A stretch of 64,000 nt of DNA from Bradyrhizobium sp. WBAH42 (GCF_024585265.1 NZ_CP036533.1:1931001-1995000); one strand, 5' to 3'; positions 50,921-59,964 are shown, numbered from the stretch's first letter. Made by a program: numbers and translations. The notes: generated by a model from the letters alone, not told the origin.

Positions 50921-51544
50921 ATGAAGAGGCTCGTTGTGGGCGCAGCCGCGTTGGTTGCAGCCGGCTGGACAGCTTCGGCAGAGGCCGCCGATCTCAATTA
51001 CGGGCAGCGTGCGCCCTATACCGTCAATCAGCCGCTCAATGCCTATAGCTGGGCAGGTCCCTATCTCGGCGGCAACATCGGCTATCAATGGGGCTCGGTC
51101 GACAACAACCCCACCAAGCCGTCCGGCTTCGTCGGCGGTGTGCAGGCCGGCTACAATTTCCAGAACGGCCCGTGGGTGTTCGGTGTCGAGGGCGACATCC
51201 AGGCCGCCGGCGCCGACGACACCTTTGCGCCGTGGAAATTCTCCAACCCATGGTTCGGCACCCTGCGCGGCCGCGCCGGCTATGCGTTCAACAACGTGCT
51301 GTTCTACGGCACCGCCGGCCTCGCCTTCGGCGAGCTGCGGGCGCAGACCTTCGGCTGGACGGAGTCGCACACCACCGCCGGCTGGACCATCGGTGCCGGT
51401 GCGGAAGTCGGCCTCACGCCGAACTGGAGCGCCAAGCTCGAATATCTCTACATCGATCTGTCGACCAGCCAGTTCGCAATTACGGGCGTATCAAACGGCT
51501 ATAGCGCCAGCGTTGTCCGCGCAGGCGTGAACTATCGCTTCTGA
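50921..51544 (+). CDS. Outer-membrane beta-barrel porin, Omp25/Omp31 family
   Basis: 207 residues with signal peptide (MKRLVVGAAALVAAGWTASA). The mature protein begins AADLNYGQRAPYT and shows alternating beta-strand repeats (YLGGNIGYQWGSV; FVGGVQAGYNFQNGPWVFGV; GTLRGRAGYAFNNVLFYGTA; SAKLEYLYIDL) and the C-terminal VRAGVNYRF with terminal Phe, the Bam recognition signature. Family members are major surface antigens of rhizobia and Brucella. It has its own terminator and CtrA-like upstream box. GGAGTGAGTG precedes the ATG. Confidence 0.93.
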   Translation: MKRLVVGAAALVAAGWTASAEAADLNYGQRAPYTVNQPLNAYSWAGPYLGGNIGYQWGSVDNNPTKPSGFVGGVQAGYNFQNGPWVFGVEGDIQAAGADDTFAPWKFSNPWFGTLRGRAGYAFNNVLFYGTAGLAFGELRAQTFGWTESHTTAGWTIGAGAEVGLTPNWSAKLEYLYIDLSTSQFAITGVSNGYSASVVRAGVNYRF

Positions 51545-51574
51545 CATCCAAAGAAGAAAATACCGGACCAGCCT

Positions 51575-51602
51575 CCCGGCCGCTCGCGGCCGGGATTTTT
51601 TT
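51575..51602 (+). terminator. Rho-independent terminator of the porin gene
   Basis: CCCGGCCGC, loop TC, GCGGCCGGG, A, then seven T, 30 bp after the stop. Confidence 0.92.
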
Positions 51603-51615
51603 CGCGCCAGGCTCG

Positions 51616-51831
51616 CTAGGAGAGGATCACAAGATTGACCGCCTTTGGTCCCTTCCCCTTCTTGTCCGGTTCGACTTCGAAAGTAATACGCTGTCCTTCG
51701 GCAAGGTCCTTCAGTCCCGCCCGCTCCACAGCGGTGATGTGAACGAAGACATCGCGACCGCCGTCGTCAGGCTTGATGAAGCCGTAGCCGCGCTCGCCGT
51801 TGAAGAACTTGACCGTTCCCGTCATGGCCAT
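51616..51831 (-). CDS. Cold-shock protein (CspA family)
   Basis: 71 residues. MAMTGTVKFFNGERGYGFIK then DVFVHITAVERAGL carry the RNP1 (GYGFIK) and RNP2 (VFVHI) nucleic-acid-binding motifs of the OB-fold CSD; the C-terminus (DKKGKGPKAVNLVILS) is a usual variant. Acts as an RNA chaperone. ATG 51829-51831 has GGGGGAG 6-7 nt upstream; MTGTV two codons later is also possible. The 266 bp upstream without a gene could hold a long leader, as in other csp genes. Confidence 0.93.
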   Translation of the reverse strand: MAMTGTVKFFNGERGYGFIKPDDGGRDVFVHITAVERAGLKDLAEGQRITFEVEPDKKGKGPKAVNLVILS

Positions 51832-52097
51832 CGGGAAACTCCCCCTCATTGCTCCTCCGCCGCGACGCAGACTCACGTCGCGACATGACCGGGCCATACG
51901 GAGCCCGGGAGCTGGCCATCCCTTGGACGGACCTGATCGGTCCGGCGGGATCTTTCTTAGGGCCTTCACTCCGCCGCAACCATTCGCGGAAGCGGAACGT
52001 AAAGCCAGTCACGGAAATAGCATAATACGGTTCTTCGCAGATTGACTACCGGTCCTGCATATTTTTCCCAAGAATGCCGGAGTGTTACGGCCTGACG

Positions 52098-52958
52098 TTA
52101 AGGCTTGGGCGCCTCCAGTCGGAATCTGGCAGCCCCGCCCTGGCCGAGCGGTATTTCCAGCTCCGGCAGAATGGTCTTGAGCTCGCCGTGCAGCGTGTAG
52201 GGCGGGTTGACGATCAGGAGCCCGGTGGAAGTGAGGGCGGCGCTGTCGGCTTGCGGCGCGACGCTGAATTCGAGGCGCAGGCATTTTCCGGTCGGCTTTG
52301 CTGCAGCTGCGAGCCGCGCCACGGTTTGCGCCAGCGTGTCGGTGGCGCGCCGGTTCTTGGCGGGATACCAGATTACGTAGATACCGGTCGGCCATTTCGC
52401 GAACGCCGCCGAGAAGACTTCGCCCAGCCGCTCGAACTCGTCCTTGGCCTCGAAGGGCGGATCGATCAACACGAGGCCGCGCCGCTCCTTCGGCGGCACG
52501 AAAGCCGGCAGCGCCACCCAGCCGTCGAGATCGACCACGCGGGCCTGCTCGTCGCGGCGCAGCGCGTCGATCAGCGCTTTCCGTGCCTTCGGCTCGAGCT
52601 CGCAGGCGACGAGCCGGTCCTGCGGCCTGAGCAGGCCGCGCGCGATCAACGGCGAGCCTGGATAGACCTTCAGCTCGCCCTTCGGATTGAAGGCGCGGAC
52701 GATGTCGAGATAGGGCTTCGTCAGCGCCGCGCTCTCGTTCGACAGGCGCGCCTGCAGCAGCCGGGCAATGCCGGTCAGCCATTCGCCGCCGCGGCGCGCC
52801 TCGTCGCTGTCGAGATCATAGAGGCCGGCGCCGGCATGGGTGTCGATGACGCGGAACGCTGCCGGCTTGTCCTGCAGATAAGTGAGGATGCGCGCCAGCA
52901 CGATGTGCTTGATGACATCGGCGAAGCTGCCGGCGTGGAAGGCGTGGCGGTAGTTCAT
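52098..52958 (-). CDS. rlmJ: 23S rRNA (adenine2030-N6)-methyltransferase RlmJ
   Basis: 286 residues. MNYRHAFHAGSFADVIKHIV is the characteristic N-terminus; IDTHAGAGLYDL is the SAM loop, and LVLIDPPFEAKDEF is the (D)PPF catalytic motif. Methylates A2030 of 23S rRNA. Family name from E. coli YhiR/RlmJ. The repeat at 52998 lies in the gap before it and RNase T2 gene on the same strand is 129 bp away. Confidence 0.94.
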   Translation of the reverse strand: MNYRHAFHAGSFADVIKHIVLARILTYLQDKPAAFRVIDTHAGAGLYDLDSDEARRGGEWLTGIARLLQARLSNESAALTKPYLDIVRAFNPKGELKVYPGSPLIARGLLRPQDRLVACELEPKARKALIDALRRDEQARVVDLDGWVALPAFVPPKERRGLVLIDPPFEAKDEFERLGEVFSAAFAKWPTGIYVIWYPAKNRRATDTLAQTVARLAAAAKPTGKCLRLEFSVAPQADSAALTSTGLLIVNPPYTLHGELKTILPELEIPLGQGGAARFRLEAPKP

Positions 52959-52997
52959 GGGATAGGACTACGTTGTCTGGCGCGATCCCATCCCCTT

Positions 52998-53083
52998 GTC
53001 ATTGCGAGCGCAGCGAAGCAATCCAGAATCTTTCCGCGAAGGCAGTCTGGATTGCTTCGTCGCAAGGGCTCCTCGCAATGACG
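52998..53083. repeat. Intergenic hairpin repeat, CATTGCGAGCG/AAGCAATCCAGA family, copy 3
   Basis: GTCATTGCGAGCGCAGCGAA and CCTCGCAATGAC ends; inner GAAGCAATCCAGA/TCTGGATTGCTTC arms. Almost identical at the ends to the copy at 25011. Confidence 0.92.
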
Positions 53084-53087
53084 GGGC

Positions 53088-53780
53088 CTAGCCGCCCCTG
53101 ATCGGCGGCATCGTCACCTGGTCGCGGCGGCAGGCGCGGCGCTCGATCTCGTCGCAGGCGCGGAATTGCAGGTCCTTGCTGAGGCAGATGCGGACCTCGG
53201 ACAGCCGTGTCCGGTTGCAGGTGACCGAGACGGCGGCATTGCTGAGACCCGGATTGGCCTTGATGAAGGCCTCCTCGACCTCCGCCGGCGCGACGGTCTT
53301 GGGCTGCGACAGATCGAGATACTCGGCCGGAATCTTGATCGCGGCGCGCGCCTTGCGGATCATCTCGAAATAGCTGCGGCCCTCGAGTCCGGAACAGGTG
53401 CCGTGCTTGTCCCACTCGTTGAAGATCAGGCCCGGCGCCGGCATCAGGTCGAGCATCGAGGAGACGATGTTGCGGTTCAGGCGCGGCGCCGGCCGCTGGC
53501 AGTATTCCGGAAAACCGTTCTCGTATTGCGGCCACAGCCCATGCACCACGAACGCGTAGGGCCGGCCGCCGCACTGCATCTGAGACCGGCCGCCGCGTTC
53601 GGCTGCTTCCTCGCAGAACGAGGGCGACCACGACAGCGACAGCACATAGAAATCGAACTCGCCGGGTGCGTTCTGCCGCTTGTCCTGCGCCTTCGCACCG
53701 CCGGCGAGGGTGGCCAACCCCGCGGCGAGGATCAGCGAGATCATCAGACGGGACAACGAACGCAATCTGGAGTGAAACAT
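53088..53780 (-). CDS. Ribonuclease T2 family protein, exported
   Basis: 230 residues with signal peptide (LMISLILAAGLATLAGGAKA). Both catalytic segments are intact: FVVHGLWPQYENGFP (CAS I) and FNEWDKHGTCSGLEG (CAS II), so it should cleave RNA in the periplasm or outside. Six to eight Cys suggest disulfides. YVLSLSWSPSFC is the typical T2 N-terminal strand. Start MFHSRLRS chosen; ATG codon four before is an alternative. Not seen in every bacterium, but widespread in the alphaproteobacteria. Confidence 0.93.
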   Translation of the reverse strand: MFHSRLRSLSRLMISLILAAGLATLAGGAKAQDKRQNAPGEFDFYVLSLSWSPSFCEEAAERGGRSQMQCGGRPYAFVVHGLWPQYENGFPEYCQRPAPRLNRNIVSSMLDLMPAPGLIFNEWDKHGTCSGLEGRSYFEMIRKARAAIKIPAEYLDLSQPKTVAPAEVEEAFIKANPGLSNAAVSVTCNRTRLSEVRICLSKDLQFRACDEIERRACRRDQVTMPPIRGG

Positions 53781-53896
53781 GGCGACGCCCCTCAACTAGA
53801 CTGTGCACACAGCCTAGCAGGCGATGGGAACATTTCAAGAACAAAATTGGGGCGGCAGTCGTCGGCCGCCTGATCAGCCCGAATCAGCCGCTTCGG

Positions 53897-54358
53897 TCAG
53901 GGCTTGGCGGCGCGGCAGGCCGGATTGTAGGCCCAGTTGCGGTCGACGCCGACCACGCACCACTCGACGCCGTTGCCGTAGCCGGCGAAGCCGCCATCCT
54001 CAATGAGCGAGAAATGCACCTTGCGTACCTTGCCGTCGGTGAGCATGGCGTCAGCGGTGCAATAGCGGCGCGGAATGTTGTCGGACTGCCAGGGGCGGAA
54101 CGCGACCTCGCGAACGGCGGAGAAGCCGGTGATCTTCAACGGGGAATTCCAGAACCCGCTTTCCTTTTCCCAGAATTGGGTGGCGATCGTCGGCAGCGCC
54201 CTGTCGCAATCGGCCACGGCGCCGTCATAGCGCGGCCCGCTCAGCCAGAAATTCAGCTCGAGCGGATTGGCGGCCCTGGCCTCGCCGAGCGACAGCGCTC
54301 CCAACATGAGGCCGAGCACGGCGGCAAAGCGGAGCGATTTCTGGGAGGGGGCGCGCAT
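53897..54358 (-). CDS. Hypothetical exported protein (153 aa)
   Basis: Signal peptide (LRFAAVLGLMLGALSLGEARA), then a mature domain ANPLELNFWLSGPRYDGAVA with four Cys (ADCDRAL, RRYCTADAM, VEWCVVGVDR, NPACRAA) that could form two disulfides; the C-terminal GGFAGYGNGVEWCVVGVDRN is a compact block. No recognised family. ATG 54356-54358; a TTG two codons earlier is possible. Preceded by a promoter-sized gap to the divergent small exported protein at 54541. Confidence 0.78.
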   Translation of the reverse strand: MRAPSQKSLRFAAVLGLMLGALSLGEARAANPLELNFWLSGPRYDGAVADCDRALPTIATQFWEKESGFWNSPLKITGFSAVREVAFRPWQSDNIPRRYCTADAMLTDGKVRKVHFSLIEDGGFAGYGNGVEWCVVGVDRNWAYNPACRAAKP

Positions 54359-54540
54359 GGTCAATCCGGACAGCTGGCTCTTGCGAAGGTCGGACGGTGC
54401 CGCGAAGGTTAGGGGAGGTCAAGTGCAGCGCGGCAACACTTCGCCAGGACTTGACCAAGATGTCGCGGCCAACAGGGTTCGGTTCTTTTCACGCCCCTCC
54501 CGGCACCGTAAACTGGCGCCAGCCAATTGGAGTGACGGGA

Positions 54541-54849
54541 ATGCGAATCATTGCGGCCGCGGGCCTTCTTGCCAGCCTGGTTGTCTCGGGCATGATGGCG
54601 AGCCAGTCGGCGCGCGCCGACATCTTTGCTCCGGTGCCGCCGTTCAAGGGCAACGACACCGGCGGCATCATCGCCTATTCGATGGCGACCCAGGTCGATG
54701 CGCGTCAGGTCGCGGTCGATCACTGCGCCCGCTACGGCAAGGTCGCGAAATTCCTGGGCGTGCAGGCCTATGAGGGCGGCTACATCTCGTTCGCCTGCCG
54801 CTGGGTGCCCTATGGCGCCGCCGATCGGCCGATCCGCACGCTCTACTGA
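54541..54849 (+). CDS. Small exported hypothetical protein (102 aa)
   Basis: Signal peptide MRIIAAAGLLASLVVSGMMA with Ser-Ala-Arg-Ala cleavage region, then ~75 mature residues: FAPVPPFKGNDTGGIIAYSM, VDHCARYGKVAKFLG, ISFACRWVPYG. Two Cys could pair. It resembles small exported hypotheticals of the group (no domain known). Just upstream of DUF3617 on the same strand, 45 bp apart. ATG with a weak RBS (GAGTGACGGG). Confidence 0.7.
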   Translation: MRIIAAAGLLASLVVSGMMASQSARADIFAPVPPFKGNDTGGIIAYSMATQVDARQVAVDHCARYGKVAKFLGVQAYEGGYISFACRWVPYGAADRPIRTLY

Positions 54850-54894
54850 GGCGCTGTCGTAGCGCCGCACTTCTCTCAGCCGGGAGCCTTCGAC

Positions 54895-55425
54895 ATGACG
54901 CGCAAATTCGCTTTGCTCGGCTCGACGCTCTGCCTCGCGTTGTCGGCAGGCGGCGCCAGCGCCGACGACCTGCCGGTACGCAAACCCGGTCTTTGGGAGA
55001 TGAAGCTGGTCACATCAGGCTCGCCGGTGCCCGAAATGACCATGCGGCACTGCACCGACGAGACCGTCGACAAGGAGATGAGCAACAACGTCTCCCCGAT
55101 GGCCAAGCAGATCTGCGCCAAGCAGGAGATCAAGAAGACTGCGACCGGCTATGTCAGCGATTCCGAGTGCAGCGTCGCCGGCGTCAGCACGACCTCGCAT
55201 GCGGAGATCACCGGCGATTTCAACTCGGCCTACACGGTGAAGACGACCTCGCATGCGCAAGGCGGCGTCGCCGGCACGGCCGGGCGCGATAGCACCACGA
55301 CGCTGCAAGCCAAGTGGCTCGGGGCCTGCAAGCCGGATCAGAAACCCGGCGACATCGTCATGCCCGGCGGCTTCAAGATGAACACGCGCGACATGGACAA
55401 GCTGAAGGCGCTGCTGCCGAAGTAG
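54895..55425 (+). CDS. DUF3617-family periplasmic protein
   Basis: 176 residues with a signal peptide (MTRKFALLGSTLCLALSAGG). The mature part has LPVRKPGLWEMKLVTSGSPV, MTMRHCTDETVDKEM, KQICAKQEI and SDSECSVAGV: the DUF3617 pattern with 'GLWE' followed by conserved Cys. Function unknown; secreted or periplasmic. Hairpin repeat follows. Confidence 0.88.
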   Translation: MTRKFALLGSTLCLALSAGGASADDLPVRKPGLWEMKLVTSGSPVPEMTMRHCTDETVDKEMSNNVSPMAKQICAKQEIKKTATGYVSDSECSVAGVSTTSHAEITGDFNSAYTVKTTSHAQGGVAGTAGRDSTTTLQAKWLGACKPDQKPGDIVMPGGFKMNTRDMDKLKALLPK

Positions 55426-55451
55426 GCGTGCTCGGCGCGCGCGGACGGTGC

Positions 55452-55593
55452 GCTCCCTCGCCCCGTTCTTACGGAGAGAGGGTTGGGGTGAGGGGCCTCT
55501 CTCCGCGAACGAGATTTTTGTGAGACCGGTAACCCCCTCACCCGAATTCGATCTGCGATCGCATTCGACCTCTCCCCGCAAGCGGGGAGAGGT
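55452..55593. repeat. Intergenic hairpin repeat, CTCTCCC/GGGAGAGG family, copy 2
   Basis: GCTCCCTCGCCCCGTTCTTA..GAGAGGG outer region with GGTGAGGGGCC and CCCCTCACCC inner arms and GACCTCTCCCCGC..GGGGAGAGGT at the far end. The left end has diverged from copy 1. It lies between the DUF3617 gene and the convergent histidine kinase. Confidence 0.85.
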
Positions 55594-55601
55594 AAGAAAG
55601 C

Positions 55602-56990
55602 CTACACCGGTATCCGCACGCTCGCCCTCAATCCCCCCATCGGGCTGTCCCCCAGCGTGATGTCGCCGCCATGCGAGCGGGCGATGTCGCGGGCGATCGC
55701 GAGCCCCAGGCCGGTGCCGCCTTCGTCCTGGTTGCGGGCGTTGTCCAGCCGCAGGAACGGCTTGAACACCTCTTCGCGCAAGTGCGCGGGAATGCCCGGG
55801 CCGTCGTCATCGACGGTGACGGTCAAATAACGGTGATCGCGCTGGCCGGTGATGGCGATGTTCTTGCCGTAGCGCGCTGCGTTGGTGACGAGGTTGGCGA
55901 GGCAGCGCTTGAACGAGGCCGGCTTCACCGTCACCACGGGCAGACCGTTGAAGGCGACGGTCGCGGTATGGCCGTGGCGCTCGGCATCGCTGCGCAGCTC
56001 CTCGAGCGCCTGTGCCATGTCGGTCGGCTGCGACTGCTCGCCGGAATCGCCGCGCGCAAACGCGAGGTAATCCTCCAGCATCATCGACATCTCGTCGACG
56101 TCCTTGCGCATGCCCTCGAGCTCGGGATTGTCGCCGATCAGTGCCAGCTCGAGCTTGAAGCGGGTCAGGATGGTGCGCAGATCGTGGCTGACCCCGGCGA
56201 GCATCGCGGTGCGCTGCTCCATCGTGCGCTCGATGCGCGACTTCATTTCGAGGAAGGCGACCGCCGCGCGCCGCACCTCGCGCGCGCCGCGCGGTCTGAA
56301 GTTCGGCGCCTCGCGGCCCTTGCCGAAACTCTCGGCGGCATCGGCAAGGCGCAGGATCGGCTTGATCTGGTTGCGCAGGAACAGCACCGCCACGATCAAC
56401 AGGATCGAGGACGTGCCGACCATCCAGAACAGGAAAATCTCCGAGTTCGAGGCATAGGCGGCGCTGCGCTGCGCGAACACGCGCATCACGGCATCGTCGA
56501 GCTGGATGCGGATCTCGACCAAGTTGGAGCGGCCGACCGTATCGATCCAGAACGATCGCCCGATCTGGCGGCCGAGCTGCACCGACAGCGTCTGGTCGAG
56601 CAGCGAGAAGAACGGTTTTGGTCCCGGCGGCGGCATGTCGCCGGCGGGCAGGAAATCGACGACCAGACCGAGCCGCTGCTGCGCGATGCGGCGGATCTCG
56701 TTGCGGTCCTTGTCCTGCGGATAGCCCTTGTAGACGTCGATGAGTGCGGCGATGTCCTGCACCACCGCGGCCGACAGGCGGCGCGTCACCGTGTTCCAGT
56801 GCCGCTCCATGAACACGAAGGCGACGACGGATTGCAGCACCACCATCGGCACGATCATGATGAGGAGCGCGCGGGCGTAGAGGCCGGTCGGCATCCAGCC
56901 CTTGAACGCGTTGCCCATCCAGCCATTGGCGGCGGAGACGCGGCCGGCGGCGCTCTTCAGAAGCGTCAGGCCGGTATCGATCGTGCTCAT
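55602..56990 (-). CDS. Membrane histidine kinase, EnvZ-like
   Basis: 462 residues: helix (ARALLIMIVPMVVLQSVVAF), a ~120-residue periplasmic sensor, helix (FLFWMVGTSSILLIVAVLFL), HAMP, DHp with the phospho-acceptor His269 in GVSHDLRTILTRFK, then the ATPase domain (NLVTNAARYG, DDDGPGIP, GTGLGLAIARDIARSHGG). Signals through the OmpR-type regulator 18 bp upstream on the same strand; the input is unknown. The MarR-regulator-kinase order is conserved in Rhizobiales to my knowledge. Confidence 0.93.
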   Translation of the reverse strand: MSTIDTGLTLLKSAAGRVSAANGWMGNAFKGWMPTGLYARALLIMIVPMVVLQSVVAFVFMERHWNTVTRRLSAAVVQDIAALIDVYKGYPQDKDRNEIRRIAQQRLGLVVDFLPAGDMPPPGPKPFFSLLDQTLSVQLGRQIGRSFWIDTVGRSNLVEIRIQLDDAVMRVFAQRSAAYASNSEIFLFWMVGTSSILLIVAVLFLRNQIKPILRLADAAESFGKGREAPNFRPRGAREVRRAAVAFLEMKSRIERTMEQRTAMLAGVSHDLRTILTRFKLELALIGDNPELEGMRKDVDEMSMMLEDYLAFARGDSGEQSQPTDMAQALEELRSDAERHGHTATVAFNGLPVVTVKPASFKRCLANLVTNAARYGKNIAITGQRDHRYLTVTVDDDGPGIPAHLREEVFKPFLRLDNARNQDEGGTGLGLAIARDIARSHGGDITLGDSPMGGLRASVRIPV

Positions 56991-57008
56991 CTGGCGCGCT
57001 TCACTGGT

Positions 57009-57740
57009 TTATGGCGAGGCCACCAGCCGGTAGCCGATGCCGCGCACCGCCTGCAGGAACAGCGGATTGGCAGGATCGGTCTCGATCTTGCGCCGGAGGC
57101 GGTTGATCTGCACGTCGACGGCGCGCTCATTGACGCTGCCGTTGCCGGTCAGCGCGCTGCGCGGCACGGTCTCGCCCGGCGTCTCCGCGAGAATCCGCAG
57201 CATCTCGCGCTCGCGGTCGGTGAGGTGGATGACCTCCTCGCCCTGGCGCAATTCGCCGCGCTCGAGATGGTAGACATAGGGACCGAACGCGATCTTCTCG
57301 ACCGCCGTGGCCTGCGGCGGCGGCGCGGCGCGCTTGAGGATGTTGTTGATGCGCAGCGCCAGCTCGCGCGGCTCGAACGGCTTTGCCACGTAATCGTCGG
57401 CACCGATCTGCAAGCCCTCGATGCGGGCTTCCGCCTCGTGGCGCGCCGTAAGCATCACGATCGGCACCGACGATGAGGTGCGAATGAAGCGGGCGAGGTC
57501 GAAGCCGGTCTCGCCGGGCATCATGACGTCGAGGATCAGGAGATCGAAATGCAGGCCCATGAGCTTCGAGCGCGCATCGCCGGCGCTCGCCGCGGTGGTG
57601 ACGCGGTAGCCCTCACTCGCAAGAAAGCGCGAGAGCAGGTCGCGGATGCGGCGGTCGTCATCGACCAGCAAGAGATGCGGGGCATCATCGGCCGGTTGCA
57701 CCGGCGGGCGGGCGATCGTGGCAGTGAGCGGCACGGTCAC
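57009..57740 (-). CDS. OmpR-family response regulator (PetR-like)
   Basis: 243 residues. Receiver: LLLVDDDRRIRDLL, phospho-acceptor D71 in LLILDVMMPG, MLTARH, K120 in YVAKPFEP. C-terminal winged helix: YVYHLERGELRQGEEVIHLT, RSALTGNGSVNERAVDVQIN, KIETDPANPLFLQAVRGIGY. The pairing with an upstream MarR gene recalls petP-petR of Rhodobacter. GTG start overlaps the MarR stop (GTGA). Confidence 0.93.
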   Translation of the reverse strand: MTVPLTATIARPPVQPADDAPHLLLVDDDRRIRDLLSRFLASEGYRVTTAASAGDARSKLMGLHFDLLILDVMMPGETGFDLARFIRTSSSVPIVMLTARHEAEARIEGLQIGADDYVAKPFEPRELALRINNILKRAAPPPQATAVEKIAFGPYVYHLERGELRQGEEVIHLTDREREMLRILAETPGETVPRSALTGNGSVNERAVDVQINRLRRKIETDPANPLFLQAVRGIGYRLVASP

Positions 57741-58279
57741 TCCTTGGCGTCTTGGTTGACGGAAGCGAAGATCGTCTCGAGCACCTTGTCCGGATCGTCG
57801 CGGTCGATCATCGCGCGCAGGAAGCGCTTGACCGTCTCGGCATCCTGGGGCCCCATCTCGGCGAGCGCCCTGGTGATCCGCGTGGTCTGCAGTCCGGCGA
57901 GCTTCTGCACCAGCGCCTCGCCCTTCGGTGTCGCGTAGAGCAGGCGCTGGCGACGGTCATTGTCGCCGGTCTTCTGCACGATATAGCCCTCGTCCAGGAG
58001 CTGCTTCAGCACCCGGCCGAGCGACTGCTTTGTGATGCGCAGGACGTCGAGCAGATCGGCGACCTTCAGCCCGGGATAGCGGTAGACGAAGTGCATGACC
58101 CGGTGATGGGCCCGGCCGAAGCCGAATGCCTCCAGCTCCTGGTCGGGATCGCCGACGAAATCGCGATAGGCGAAGAACAGCAGCTCGATGATATCCCAGC
58201 GCAAATTGCCTCCGTCGCCTGCGGCCGGCTTGGTCCCGGCGGCATCTTGAGGGGGAGTCGCGAAATTTATGTCAGGCAT
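57737..58279 (-). CDS. MarR-family transcriptional regulator (PetP-like)
   Basis: 180 residues. DIIELLFFAYRDFVGDPDQE, FGRAHHRVMHFVYRYPGLKV, then the winged helix: LLDVLRITKQSLGRVLKQLL and QKTGDNDRRQRLLYATPKG, with the DxR wing motif. First gene of MarR-response regulator-kinase. In Rhodobacter, petP and petR are linked to expression of the cytochrome bc1 genes; a bc1 role here is only analogy. ATG 58277-58279; longer start at 58324 not favoured. Confidence 0.9.
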   Translation of the reverse strand: MPDINFATPPQDAAGTKPAAGDGGNLRWDIIELLFFAYRDFVGDPDQELEAFGFGRAHHRVMHFVYRYPGLKVADLLDVLRITKQSLGRVLKQLLDEGYIVQKTGDNDRRQRLLYATPKGEALVQKLAGLQTTRITRALAEMGPQDAETVKRFLRAMIDRDDPDKVLETIFASVNQDAKE

Positions 58280-58617
58280 ATTGACGTATCTTGGGTTCAA
58301 TGTTACAAAAGGATCGACCCACACGAAACTTTAGATCGTTTCGCGCCGGGTGGCATCGGAGCAGGACGGCCGGAGAGAGCCGGACAGGCGGCGACGGCCG
58401 AAGCAGATCTACCGTGCGATTGTCGAGCGGCATTTCGGCAAAACATACTGGACTTCCGCCTTCCGCAAAAGCATGTCCTCGGGGACATGCTGGCCGCGGA
58501 AACCGGCCGTAACATGGCTGGTGGCGGTCCGGCCAGAAACCCAATCAAGCCAGCCGGGCCCGAACGGGCAGGCGGGCGCGAGAAACAGCGCCGCCACCGG
58601 CAGCGGGAGGCAAGGAC
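58280..58617. other. 338-bp divergent intergenic region
   Basis: Between the MarR gene and ilvE. It has a dyad ACGAAAC-TTTAGAT-CGTTTCG (58323-58343) and a perfect 9-bp hairpin AGCATGTCC-TCGG-GGACATGCT (58471-58492). Both promoters must lie here. No leader peptide with a run of branched-chain codons is evident, so I do not call attenuation. Confidence 0.5.
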
Positions 58618-59700
58618 ATGAGCATGACATTCGACATCCAGCCCGCATCCAATCCGACGCCTGAGAAGGACCGTGTCGCCAAGCTGGTGGATCCCGGCTT
58701 CGGGCGGGTGTTCACCGATCACATGGCCATCGTCCGCTACAACCAGGCCAAGGGCGGCTGGTACGAGGCGAAGATCGAGGCGCGCGCCAACTTCCAGCTC
58801 GATCCCGCCGGCGCGGTCCTGCACTACGCCCAGGAGATCTTCGAAGGCCTGAAGGCCTACAAGCGCGACGACGGCGGCGTGAACCTGTTCCGCCCCGACG
58901 CCAATGCGCGGCGCTTCAAGGACTCGGCCGATCGCATGGCGATGGCGCAGCTGCCGGAAGACGTCTTCATCGAGGCGGTCGAGCAGATCGTGCGCATCGA
59001 CCGCGCCTGGATGCCGGGCGGCGAGGGCAGCCTTTACTTGCGCCCGTTCATGATCGCGAGCGAGACCTTCCTCGGCGTCAAGCCGTCGTCCGAATACATT
59101 TTCGCGGTGATCGCCTCGCCGGTCGGCTCCTACTTCAAGGGTGGGCCTGCGCCGGTCTCGATCTGGGTGTCGGAGAACTACACGCGCGCCGCGATCGGCG
59201 GCACCGGCGCAGTGAAATGCGGCGGCAATTATGCCGCGAGCCTGCGCGCCCAGGCCGAGGCGATCCAGCATGGCTGTGACCAGGTTGTCTTCCTCGATGC
59301 GGTGGAGCGCCGCTACATCGAGGAGCTCGGCGGCATGAACGTGTTCTTCGTGTTCGACGACGGCTCGCTCTCGACGCCGCCGCTCGGCACCATCCTGCCC
59401 GGCATCACCCGCGACTCCATCATCGCGCTCGCCCGGGATGCGGGCAAGACGGTGCGCGAGGAGCCTTATTCGCTCGATCAGTGGCGCAAGGATGCGGCCG
59501 CAGGCAGGCTCAAGGAAGCGTTCGCCTGCGGCACCGCCGCCGTGATCTCGCCGATCGGCAAGGTGCGTTCGGTCAGCGGCGACTTCGAGATCTCGGGCGG
59601 TGCGGCCGGCCCCGTCGCCATGGGCTTGCGCAAGCAGCTCGTCGACATCCAGTACGGCCGCACCAACGATCCGCACAACTGGATCCGCAAGGTGTTTTGA
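58618..59700 (+). CDS. ilvE: Branched-chain amino acid aminotransferase IlvE
   Basis: 360 residues, class IV PLP fold, the long BCAT type. Lys200 in GAVKCGGNYAASL binds PLP; YAQEIFEGLKAYKRDDGGVN, LYLRPFMIASETFLGV and ELGGMNVFFV are BCAT blocks, and AFACGTAAVISPIG ends the active site. Catalyses the last step of Val/Leu/Ile synthesis. ATG 58618 with GGCAAGGAC upstream. Other ilv genes are not in this window. Confidence 0.95.
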   Translation: MSMTFDIQPASNPTPEKDRVAKLVDPGFGRVFTDHMAIVRYNQAKGGWYEAKIEARANFQLDPAGAVLHYAQEIFEGLKAYKRDDGGVNLFRPDANARRFKDSADRMAMAQLPEDVFIEAVEQIVRIDRAWMPGGEGSLYLRPFMIASETFLGVKPSSEYIFAVIASPVGSYFKGGPAPVSIWVSENYTRAAIGGTGAVKCGGNYAASLRAQAEAIQHGCDQVVFLDAVERRYIEELGGMNVFFVFDDGSLSTPPLGTILPGITRDSIIALARDAGKTVREEPYSLDQWRKDAAAGRLKEAFACGTAAVISPIGKVRSVSGDFEISGGAAGPVAMGLRKQLVDIQYGRTNDPHNWIRKVF

Positions 59701-59705
59701 TCTCG

Positions 59706-59869
59706 TCACCCTCCCCTGAAGGGGGAGGGTCGATCGCGCGCAGCGCGAGCGGGGTGGGGTGATCTCTCAACTCGGGCAGTGTTCGATGTGGAGAGACCGT
59801 CACCCCACCCCGTCTCTCATCTTCGCTACGCTCAGATGCGAGCCGACCCTCCCCCTCCAGGGGAGGGTA
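59706..59869. repeat. Intergenic hairpin repeat, CACCCTCCCC/GGGGAGGGT type, copy 3 of the family
   Basis: TCACCCTCCCCTGAAGGGG at the left, CCTCCAGGGGAGGGTAA at the right, with inner GGGGTGGGGTGA and TCACCCCACCCC arms. With the copy at 60501 it flanks the DUF2314 gene. Confidence 0.88.
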
Positions 59870-59964
59870 AGAAGCGCAATGTTTGTGGACTCTTGCGCAG
59901 TGAACGTGCTGCTGCCGACAGGCGACAAAGCCAGGACACAACAAGCATCCTGGACATCGCAATC

